A stretch of DNA of 64,000 nt, taken from positions 19,615 to 83,614 of the forward strand of contig JAZRVE010000062.1 of assembly GCA_045598975.1 (NCBI GenBank), in the 5' to 3' direction. A program made the translations under genes and the position numbers. Positions within the stretch are counted from its first letter, which is position 1. The number at the start of each line of letters is the position of its first letter. Of this stretch, positions 1 through 6,461 are shown piece by piece. The notes below the pieces were generated by a model. The model ran no database searches. It was not told the DNA's origin and saw only the letters and a program-made list of their open reading frames with translations. This DNA comes from UMGS882 sp045598975. Its GTDB lineage: Bacteria; Bacillota; Clostridia; Oscillospirales; CAG-382.

Positions 1-447
1 GGTCGTCTGAATGGTCTGTATGATGTCGCGTGCCGCAGGAGCGGATGGGTAGGGACCGAAGTATTTGGCCTTGTCGTTTCGCCGCGTATGGCAGAGAAGG
101 ATATGCGGATACGCGTCCGCCGTTACCTTGATATAGGGGTAGGTTTTGGAATCTTTTAGCTTGATGTTGTATTTTGGTGTGTGAAGCTTGATGAGCTCGT
201 TTTCCAGGATAAAGGCTTCGGCTTCCGTGGACGTGACGATGATCTCAAAATCGGCGATGTGGGAAACTAACTTCTGCGTTTTGAAGGTGAGCGTATCGGA
301 AGACTGAAAATAACTGGAAACGCGGTTTTTTAAGTTTTTGGATTTCCCGACGTAGATGATCGAGCCGGCGGCGTTTTTCATGAGATACACGCCCGGAGAA
401 TGGGGCAGAACCGACAGTTTTTCTTCGATAATCTGATTTCTCGGCAT
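1..447 (-). CDS. uvrC: UvrABC excinuclease subunit C, N-terminal part (runs off the window)
   Basis: The first 149 codons of UvrC, the nuclease subunit of nucleotide excision repair, which cuts on both sides of UvrAB-marked lesions. The visible part is the GIY-YIG domain that makes the 3' incision. It opens MPRNQIIEEKLSVLPHSPGV, continues with a GSIIYVGKSKNLKNRVSSYF block containing the catalytic Tyr/Arg region, and reaches the family motif AKYFGPYPSA near residues 132-141. The ATG at 445-447 has AAGAGGTG a few bases upstream. The reading frame is open to base 1, so the rest of the gene lies left of the window. A strong terminator ends just 13 bases upstream of the start, so uvrC either has its own promoter or depends on read-through from ptsH. 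Confidence 0.95.
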   Translation of the reverse strand, partial: MPRNQIIEEKLSVLPHSPGVYLMKNAAGSIIYVGKSKNLKNRVSSYFQSSDTLTFKTQKLVSHIADFEIIVTSTEAEAFILENELIKLHTPKYNIKLKDSKTYPYIKVTADAYPHILLCHTRRNDKAKYFGPYPSAPAARDIIQTIQTT

Positions 448-459
448 AGGCACCTCTTA

Positions 460-497
460 ACAAAACAAAAAAGGAGTATCCAAACCGATACTCCTTT
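460..497 (-). terminator. Rho-independent terminator after ptsH
   Basis: An 11-bp perfect stem (470-480 with 487-497, loop CAAACC) is followed on the minus strand by a T-rich run (TTTTTGTTTTG). It ends the ptsH transcript and sits directly in front of the uvrC ribosome site. Confidence 0.85.
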
Positions 498-578
498 GCG
501 GACAAAATGACAACGGTTTGAAAAAACGTAAGAAGAGAAAACGCTTTGACAAACTGTATGCGAAAAAAGACAGCGAGG

Positions 579-842
579 TTACTTGGAAAGACCGGTCGCA
601 ATGAGTGCGGCGAGAGAATCGACGGCATCCTGCTCATCCGAGCCGTCCGCCGTAATGAGAATCTTCATATCCATGGTGATACCGAGCGAAAGAACGCCGA
701 GAAGACTCTTGGCATTGGCACGGCGATCGCCGTTTTCGATCCAGACGGAGCTCTTGAAGGTGTTGGCTTTCTGAATGAAGAGCGTAGCAGGTCTTGCGTG
801 GAGTCCTTCCATATTCTTGACGATTACTTCTTTGGTTGTCAT
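579..842 (-). CDS. ptsH: Phosphocarrier protein HPr
   Basis: HPr is an 87-residue cytoplasmic protein that passes phosphate from enzyme I to the sugar-specific EIIA proteins of the PTS. The active-site motif GLHARPA is present with His15. Ser46 lies in KSLLGVLSLGI, the site that HPr kinase phosphorylates for carbon catabolite control, so this is a bona fide HPr and not Crh, which lacks the His. An in-frame ATG ten codons upstream exists, but MTTKEVIV matches the family N-terminus and has AAAGGA upstream. The gene stands alone between its own promoter and terminator; no ptsI follows, so enzyme I must be encoded elsewhere. Confidence 0.93.
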   Translation of the reverse strand: MTTKEVIVKNMEGLHARPATLFIQKANTFKSSVWIENGDRRANAKSLLGVLSLGITMDMKILITADGSDEQDAVDSLAALIATGLSK

Positions 843-883
843 AGCAAACGTTCCTTTCCCAAGTCGTATCATATAACAGTGTA

Positions 884-912
884 ATTATAGCAAGTTTTTA
901 CGAAAAAATCAA
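884..912 (-). promoter_or_regulatory. Sigma-A type promoter of ptsH
   Basis: On the minus strand TTGATT (907-912), a 17-base spacer and TATAAT (884-889) lie about 40 bases upstream of the ptsH start. Confidence 0.75.
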
Positions 913-1005
913 CAATATCGGAAATTTTTTTACATTTTGACGTAAAAGTCAATTCAAAAAGAGAATTTGCGATAAAACTATGCAATTTCACGAATAATTC
1001 ACGCC

Positions 1006-1464
1006 TTATTCGGCGGAGATGCCGGTAACGAGCCCGGTAAAGGAAAAGACGGGCGTGTAAAAGGTGCGGGTGTCGCCATAGAGAAGCGTGGAGGAATCGG
1101 CAAAGCGGAGCGTCGTATCACCGACCGACTCGGCGGACGCCGTGACTGTTACCGTCATGTCGACTTTGTCGGGATGAATGTGAGCGGGGAGCGTGGGATA
1201 CCCTTGCGCATAAGTGAGCTTGATATCCGCGACGGTGCCGCATTCGGTCTCGTCGGGCAGGAGACGGAGCGTGTCACCGACGGCAAGAGAGGAAGAAAAG
1301 GCGGCGTCCATCCCCTTGACGGATACGGTATACGAAACGGTGCGCTGCTGCATCCCGACGGACAGATTTTTGAGGACAAAAACGCGGAAGAGCGTAAACA
1401 GAAGCAGCAGAACGATCAGAACGATGAGAATGATGTCAAGAATATTGAATTTCGTAGATTTCAT
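1006..1464 (-). CDS. Membrane-anchored extracytoplasmic protein, DUF4330-like
   Basis: A 152-residue protein with a short basic N-terminus (MKSTKFN), one hydrophobic helix (about residues 9-32, IILIVLIVLLLLFTLFRVFV) and an extracytoplasmic domain rich in beta-forming and Thr/Ser residues. The layout matches DUF4330-type proteins, which I know from polysaccharide clusters; that match is from memory and only moderate. It follows a paralogous gene by 5 bases and has a good GGAGG site. It is the last gene of the unit that starts with the FkbM methyltransferase and includes an O-antigen-ligase-like protein, so a role in surface glycan export or attachment is an inference from context. No catalytic motif is visible. 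Confidence 0.6.
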   Translation of the reverse strand: MKSTKFNILDIILIVLIVLLLLFTLFRVFVLKNLSVGMQQRTVSYTVSVKGMDAAFSSSLAVGDTLRLLPDETECGTVADIKLTYAQGYPTLPAHIHPDKVDMTVTVTASAESVGDTTLRFADSSTLLYGDTRTFYTPVFSFTGLVTGISAE

Positions 1465-1469
1465 GTTGA

Positions 1470-1952
1470 TTATGCCTCCTGCGGTAATACCGAAAGAACG
1501 GTGAGCGAGTCATAGTAAAACGGCAGTAATACCGAGAGCGGATGATTGGCGGAAAGATAATCGTTTCCGCAGAGATAGTGCCCGTCCTGCAAGGGGCAGG
1601 ATGTCTGCACGTTTACGTACAGCGTATAGCGGTCGGGAATGCTGACTTCCGTGTAGCGGTTGGCGTCCGCGTCAAAAACAACGGACGTCTGAGGCTTTGC
1701 CGCAAGAGAAACGACCGTGCCGACCGATGTTTGCGTAACGGCGTGAATGAGGTCGTCGTCCTCTTTCAGAAGTCCGGTGTCTTCATAGGACACGCCGGTA
1801 ATGCGCAGAACGTAGGAGACCGGTTGCTGCTTGGCGTTGAAATAGCCGGAAAAATGGAAGAAGGCAAAGGCGGCGGCAAGCAGAAAAAGAAGGATCAGCA
1901 AGGCGTCGATCACGGTAAAATGCGGGCGGTTCCGGGTTTCGGTTGGAGTCAT
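1470..1952 (-). CDS. Membrane-anchored extracytoplasmic protein, DUF4330-like (paralogue of the next gene)
   Basis: A 160-residue protein with the same plan as its downstream neighbour: a charged N-terminus (MTPTETRNRPHFTVIDA), one membrane helix (about residues 17-38, LLILLFLLAAAFAFFHF) and a soluble outer domain. Both share the pattern QQ-x(2-3)-VSY just after the helix, which suggests a duplication. The ATG at 1952 is preferred to the one at 1961 because AAAGGA then has an 8-base spacing. Two cysteines (TSCPL and YLCGND) in the outer part could form a disulfide. Function unknown; the link to the O-antigen-ligase-like gene just upstream is positional. Confidence 0.6.
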   Translation of the reverse strand: MTPTETRNRPHFTVIDALLILLFLLAAAFAFFHFSGYFNAKQQPVSYVLRITGVSYEDTGLLKEDDDLIHAVTQTSVGTVVSLAAKPQTSVVFDADANRYTEVSIPDRYTLYVNVQTSCPLQDGHYLCGNDYLSANHPLSVLLPFYYDSLTVLSVLPQEA

Positions 1953-1985
1953 ACGGAGCATCCTTTCTGTTTTTGACAGGGATCG

Positions 1986-3824
1986 TCAGAATGATTGTCG
2001 GACTTCGTCGGGAAGACCGACGGGAATGGTGTCATGCGCGGAGGCGGTAGGAGAAGCAATGCCGAGAGAGGCAATGAGAAAGATGAGCGTCAGCAGGCAA
2101 GGATCGGCTGTGACGTTGCAGAAAAAGCCGGCGATCATGGCGGAAACCAAAGCCGAAAAGAGAACGGCGGTGCGCTTTCTGACCTGTTTCGGAAGATCGG
2201 GGGAAACGGAAAAAACAAGAGAGCGAAGCGGAAGTACGAAAAAGGCGAGCAACACGGCGATAAAAAGGGGAAGCCCGAAGATCCACATTAAGGAGGCGTA
2301 GGTGTTGCTGTTGGATAAAGTCGCAAACGGCGTGATGCCGATGCCGGTAAGAAGAACGGAGACCGAATCGAGCCCCGACATATCGGCAAACACCGGAATG
2401 GAGGGGTCTTCAAAAACGGAAAGTAAGAAGGTCTGCGTCTGTGAAAAGAGGTTTTCGGGAATAAAATAACGAACGGAAAAGCCGATAAGAACGAGAGAGA
2501 GAAGGATGAGCCATCCGCGTCTGTTGAAGAAGAGGAGATACACGGCATAGGCAATAAGCACCGACAGATAGGCGTATCCGGTATGCAGAAAGAGCATATC
2601 GAAAACAAGGAAAAACGTGGAAAACAGCGGCAGAAGCGCCATGTTATAATGCGAATGCGAGAAAAAGAGGGGCAAAAGCAGACAAAGATAAGCCGCGGTG
2701 TCGGCACCGGAACGCATAGCGGGAAAGGAAAGGGACGGCAGGGCGGGGAGAAGATCCGCCATGAGAAGAGTGGAAAGCAGATCCCACGCGCAGACAAGAG
2801 AGAGCAGAAAAGCGGATAAAGACAGCATACGCATACATTTTTTGCTCATGTCGGTGGAGCGTACGAGAGAGAGGACGCATATGCCGGCAAGCACGGCGGA
2901 AACGGTTTCCAGCATGGGGAAGAGCGGCAGATGACGGTAGGAAACAAAGCAGGCGAGCAAAACGGCGGTAAGAAGAAAGAACAGAAGGATCATGGAAAAA
3001 GAAAGCGGAAACGCACGTTTTGCACGGAGTACCTTGAAAAGGTAGGAAAAGAAAGTCAAGAAACTGAGCAGACAAAGCCATCTGACATCGAGAAACGGAG
3101 TAAAAAAGCAAAGGAGCAGGACGCCGTTTTCGGGGTGCGTGATAACGAGATAAAAGACGAATACGGCGGCGAGCGTCAGAAGCACGGGCTTTGGCGAGAC
3201 GACGTAGGAAAACACGCCGCACAGAAGACCGAAAATAAGGGAAAATTCCGTCGTCATGCGAACGGGCAGAGCGCTTGCCTTTTCAATGTCGTTGATGCGG
3301 AAAAGGGAGTCGGAGAAGGGTGAGAAAAAGGAACTGCCGCGTATGAGAGAGGCAAGGCTGATTTGGGAAAACGGGAGCATGAACAGCGACAGGATGACGA
3401 GAAACAGAGAGAAAATAAAGGAATCGCTGAATTGCAGATGACGGAGACGGTCAAAACCGTTGAGAAGATTGGCGGAAAGGATAAAAAGCCCGAAGCTTAA
3501 AAAATAGATGCCGAAGGAACGGAGGCTTGACGAAAAGAAACGAAGGCTTGCCACATGAAAGCGGGAGACGAGAAAACTGTTTTCCGATCTTTCGGCAAAA
3601 GCGAGTTTGAAAGAAAGTTTTTGCCGATAAAAGGCGGGATGCTCGGTCAGAACCGAAGAAAGAAACGATTTTCCGAAAAGGGATTCGGCGCGGCTGTCGC
3701 GAAAAAGAAAAGAAAGAATGCGGCTGGAAGAAACAAGCGAAGAGAATATGCCGGTAAATTTCTTTCCCCAATGGGAAAAGCGCGCTTTCCGCGCTTCCGG
3801 AGAAAACAGAGAGGCTTTATGCAA
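1986..3824 (-). CDS. O-antigen ligase/polymerase-like polytopic membrane protein
   Basis: About 612 residues. A soluble N-terminal region of roughly 95 residues is followed by many hydrophobic helices (blocks near residues 95-120, 130-165, 190-235, 255-305 and through to the C-terminus). The late loop before the last helices resembles the periplasmic loop of the O-antigen ligase/Wzy family. Such proteins polymerise or transfer lipid-linked glycans outside the membrane. The start is uncertain: GTG at 3836 has almost no spacing from AAAGGTGG, while TTG at 3824 has about 8 bases and was chosen. It begins 40 bases after trmD and is followed by two DUF4330-like genes. A second, smaller ligase/polymerase lies in the capsule operon (43243-44448), so this one may serve another glycan. 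Confidence 0.7.
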   Translation of the reverse strand: MHKASLFSPEARKARFSHWGKKFTGIFSSLVSSSRILSFLFRDSRAESLFGKSFLSSVLTEHPAFYRQKLSFKLAFAERSENSFLVSRFHVASLRFFSSSLRSFGIYFLSFGLFILSANLLNGFDRLRHLQFSDSFIFSLFLVILSLFMLPFSQISLASLIRGSSFFSPFSDSLFRINDIEKASALPVRMTTEFSLIFGLLCGVFSYVVSPKPVLLTLAAVFVFYLVITHPENGVLLLCFFTPFLDVRWLCLLSFLTFFSYLFKVLRAKRAFPLSFSMILLFFLLTAVLLACFVSYRHLPLFPMLETVSAVLAGICVLSLVRSTDMSKKCMRMLSLSAFLLSLVCAWDLLSTLLMADLLPALPSLSFPAMRSGADTAAYLCLLLPLFFSHSHYNMALLPLFSTFFLVFDMLFLHTGYAYLSVLIAYAVYLLFFNRRGWLILLSLVLIGFSVRYFIPENLFSQTQTFLLSVFEDPSIPVFADMSGLDSVSVLLTGIGITPFATLSNSNTYASLMWIFGLPLFIAVLLAFFVLPLRSLVFSVSPDLPKQVRKRTAVLFSALVSAMIAGFFCNVTADPCLLTLIFLIASLGIASPTASAHDTIPVGLPDEVRQSF

Positions 3825-3864
3825 AACCGTCACCACCTTTTTTGAAAAATCGGGAAAATCGGGA

Positions 3865-4605
3865 TCATTCGGCGCCGTCTAAACGCAGGCTTTCGAGGTA
3901 CAGAATATCTTCGCGGGTAAGAGGGGCATCGTTCAGCAGATCGGGACGGCATTGCCGCGTCTTTTCAAGAGCGGCACGCCTCTGCCACAGAAGAATGTCT
4001 TTGTGATTGCCGTTCTGCAATACCTCCGGCACGCACATGCCTTCGTAAACGGCGGGCTTTGTGTATTGCGGATGTTCGAGAAGCCCGGAAGCGATGCTTT
4101 CGTTTTCGTAGCATTCGCTGTCGGGCAGAACGCCGTCTATCAGCCGGGAGACCGTGTCGATGAGAACGGCGCAGGGCAGTTCGCCGCCGGTGAGAACGAA
4201 ATCGCCGATGGAGATTTCCTCGTCCACTACCGATTCGATGACGCGCTCGTCGATGCCCTCATAGTGTCCGCAAAGTAGGATGAGCGTGTCATACGAACGC
4301 AGTTCCAGCGCTTTTTTGTGAGAAAAAACGGTGCCGCGCGGGGAAAAGTAAATCGTCCGTACCTTTCCCTCGGCGTCTGCGGATGCCGCTTTGTGACAGT
4401 CGAGAAGCGGCTGAGGCGCCATGATCATGCCGTAGCCGCCGCCGTAGGGCGTGTCGTCCACCCGACGGTGCTTGTCAAGGGAATAGTCGCGTATGTTGTA
4501 GTAATCCACCCGGATATGCCCGGCGCTCTGCGCCCGCCCGAGGATGCTGGCATCGGTGTAGGGCTTAATGACTTCCGGAAACAGCGTCAGCACTTTGAAA
4601 ATCAT
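3865..4605 (-). CDS. trmD: tRNA (guanine-37-N1)-methyltransferase
   Basis: TrmD methylates G37 next to the anticodon of tRNAs reading CNN codons, preventing +1 frameshifts. At 246 residues it has the normal length. The SPOUT motifs are present: DDTPYGGGYGMIM, LCGHYEGIDERV and the knot segment EISIGDFVLTGGELPC, which binds S-adenosylmethionine. Its ATG overlaps the rimM stop by 4 bases and has GGAGGAGA upstream. The canonical rimM-trmD pair is kept, but the usual rpsP and rplS neighbours are missing: an FkbM methyltransferase precedes the pair and an O-antigen-ligase-like gene follows. Confidence 0.97.
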   Translation of the reverse strand: MIFKVLTLFPEVIKPYTDASILGRAQSAGHIRVDYYNIRDYSLDKHRRVDDTPYGGGYGMIMAPQPLLDCHKAASADAEGKVRTIYFSPRGTVFSHKKALELRSYDTLILLCGHYEGIDERVIESVVDEEISIGDFVLTGGELPCAVLIDTVSRLIDGVLPDSECYENESIASGLLEHPQYTKPAVYEGMCVPEVLQNGNHKDILLWQRRAALEKTRQCRPDLLNDAPLTREDILYLESLRLDGAE

Positions 4606-5120
4606 CGGATCTCCTCCGCTTGATCGAACATGCCGGCGATGGGGCGCACGGCGATGCCTTTTTCCGTATCGACGGCTATGATAAACTCTTTCACGGCGGG
4701 AACGAAGTATTCGTTTTTGCCGTCGGATATAGCGTAAATGTCCGACGCACCGCGGTTGAAGACCTCTTTTACTTTTCCGTATACGGTTCCGGTATCGGTA
4801 TCATAGACCGGAAGCCCGATAAGATCGTCGATAAACACACTGCCTTCCGTAAGCGGAAGATCGCCGCGGTCGGCGTACAGCACGCGGCCGCGGAGCGCGT
4901 CTGCCTGCTCGGGGGTAGAAACGCCTTCAAGAAGCAGATAGCCGCAGCCCTTGTACACCTTTGCGGAAAGCACGGCGCGTCCGTCTTTTCCCGCCGGGTC
5001 AAGGTACAGTTTTTTCAAGGCGCAGAGCGCCTGCGGCGTGTCGCAGTAGGTTTCGACTTTGAGCTCGCCTTTTATGCCGCGTTTGTTGATGATTTTTCCG
5101 GCTTCGAGATATTGTTTCAT
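4602..5120 (-). CDS. rimM: Ribosome maturation factor RimM
   Basis: RimM (172 residues) binds S19 and assists assembly of the 30S head. The N-terminal domain begins MKQYLEAGKIINKRGIKGEL, the typical G-x-I-x-x-x-x-G-x-x-G-E pattern; the C-terminal PRC-barrel half contains VFIDDLIGLPVYD and ends with FVPAVKEFI, near the family's usual end. A longer in-frame opening exists upstream, but the ATG at 5120 has GGAAAGGA and matches the family. The gene is 16 bases downstream of the FkbM gene and overlaps trmD by 4 bases. Confidence 0.95.
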   Translation of the reverse strand: MKQYLEAGKIINKRGIKGELKVETYCDTPQALCALKKLYLDPAGKDGRAVLSAKVYKGCGYLLLEGVSTPEQADALRGRVLYADRGDLPLTEGSVFIDDLIGLPVYDTDTGTVYGKVKEVFNRGASDIYAISDGKNEYFVPAVKEFIIAVDTEKGIAVRPIAGMFDQAEEIR

Positions 5121-5136
5121 GCGGAATCCTTTCCGG

Positions 5137-6237
5137 TCATCGGCGGGATGGCGCGATATAGACGTTGGCGTCCCAGCCGGGAATATAAGGAAAATGACGG
5201 ATATACAGTGAAAAACCGTCTTCGTAGAGGGACGTGAGGAAGCTCGGCAAAGCAAACAGATCTTCCACGCGGTGATAGACGGCACAGCCGACGACGGGGC
5301 GGGAGGCGCGGATAGTCCCGGCAAGCCCACGCACGACGGCAAGATCGGCGCCCTCGGCGTCGATTTTGATGTAATCGGCACGCAGGTCTGTGGCGGAATC
5401 GGCGGGGTACGCGGGGATGAGCGTTACCTTTTCGCCGGCGTGCGACGTGGTATGGGCGCTTGCGCGTCCCGAACGCGCGTAGAACGAAAGCGTCTCCTCT
5501 TTGTCCCACGCGGCGGCGTTGTGAAGAGAGATATCGGATATCCCGAGTTCTTTCGCCGTTTGCCGCAATTTTTTGAAATTGCGTGCATCCGGCTCGAAGC
5601 AGACAGCGGAAATATCTTGTCCGGCAAAGGAAACGTATTCCCGCAAGGTGTCGCCGTTGTAAGCGCCGATGTCGACGTACCTGTCGCCGCCCTTCGGACG
5701 GATGACGGTGTGATAGACTTCCGCGACGTCAGTTTCGCAGTCTTTGAGGTAGTCGATCTTTCCGGTGATCTTGTGCGCGATAAGATCAAGATAGGCACGG
5801 CGCGACAGATCGTCGGAGAGGGTATCGTAAACCGAGCGGAAAAGCGCGGCATTGTTCAAAAAATAGGATTTGTCAAATATTCCCTGTCCGAAGACCGGAA
5901 CATCCGGCGCGTATAGCTCGTCGGTTTCATTAAGATTATATATGCTTTTCATGACGTTGTCAAGTCGTGTGGCAAAAGAGACGAGAATGATACACTTGCC
6001 GAGTGAGCGCCGGAGTGTCGCGTAGTCCGTGAGATCAAAACCGTGAAAGGTCTTGTGCCTCACGAAGCCGTCGCTTGCAAAGACGCCGGAAATGCGGATA
6101 TTCTTGCTTTCACAGACGGCGAGAATCTTGTCGGCACCGTCGCCCATGCCGTAGAGAACGATGGGCTTGTCGGCGTTTTGCAGATGTTCCCACAGATCGG
6201 GCAGATTCGACAGCTCGTCGAAATTCCGTAAAAGCAT
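5137..6237 (-). CDS. FkbM-family methyltransferase
   Basis: A 366-residue protein. Residues about 1-150 form an N-terminal domain with a Rossmann-like GMGDGADK turn (about residue 30), as in many sugar-modifying FkbM proteins. The second half holds the SAM-dependent methyltransferase: DIGAYNGDTLREYVSF (motif I), VCFEPDARNFKKL, and DYIKIDAEGADL, the FkbM signature. These enzymes O-methylate small molecules or sugars; the substrate is unknown. The ATG at 6237 has an excellent AAAGGAGT site. It leads the unit that carries rimM-trmD and the O-antigen-ligase-like gene, so methylation of a surface glycan is plausible but not shown. Confidence 0.8.
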   Translation of the reverse strand: MLLRNFDELSNLPDLWEHLQNADKPIVLYGMGDGADKILAVCESKNIRISGVFASDGFVRHKTFHGFDLTDYATLRRSLGKCIILVSFATRLDNVMKSIYNLNETDELYAPDVPVFGQGIFDKSYFLNNAALFRSVYDTLSDDLSRRAYLDLIAHKITGKIDYLKDCETDVAEVYHTVIRPKGGDRYVDIGAYNGDTLREYVSFAGQDISAVCFEPDARNFKKLRQTAKELGISDISLHNAAAWDKEETLSFYARSGRASAHTTSHAGEKVTLIPAYPADSATDLRADYIKIDAEGADLAVVRGLAGTIRASRPVVGCAVYHRVEDLFALPSFLTSLYEDGFSLYIRHFPYIPGWDANVYIAPSRR

Positions 6238-6332
6238 AATCCATACTCCTTTGCACAAAATTTGCCGATAAAGAATAAAATTAACAATTTGACTGAAAAA
6301 AAGTCCCGCGCGTTTCAACAAGGTCATGTAGT

Positions 6333-6341
6333 ATTATACCA
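6333..6341 (-). promoter_or_regulatory. Extended -10 promoter for the FkbM-rimM-trmD unit
   Basis: On the minus strand TGG-TATAAT (an extended -10) stands about 95 bases upstream of the FkbM start. No good -35 is present at the expected distance, as is common for extended -10 promoters. Confidence 0.55.
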
Positions 6342-6351
6342 TATCTCACGG

Positions 6352-6367
6352 TACAATACTTATTGTA
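6352..6367. promoter_or_regulatory. Perfect 7-2-7 palindrome in the divergent intergenic region, candidate operator
   Basis: TACAATA-CT-TATTGTA is a perfect inverted repeat immediately upstream of the minus-strand -10 box and between two divergent transcription units. Its position suits a repressor or activator site for either direction. The binding protein is unknown. Confidence 0.5.
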
Positions 6368-6461
6368 TATGAAATTCCCGCCGTTTCAAGTGTTATTTTT
6401 GAACATATCGGGAATTTCCGACAAATATTTTCAAAAAAAACAGGAAAGGAACGATATATCT

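Noticed and set aside
1995..3845. Long plus-strand open frames opposite the O-antigen-ligase-like gene
   Set aside because: Lys/Arg-rich shadows of the membrane protein on the other strand, without ribosome sites or family resemblance.
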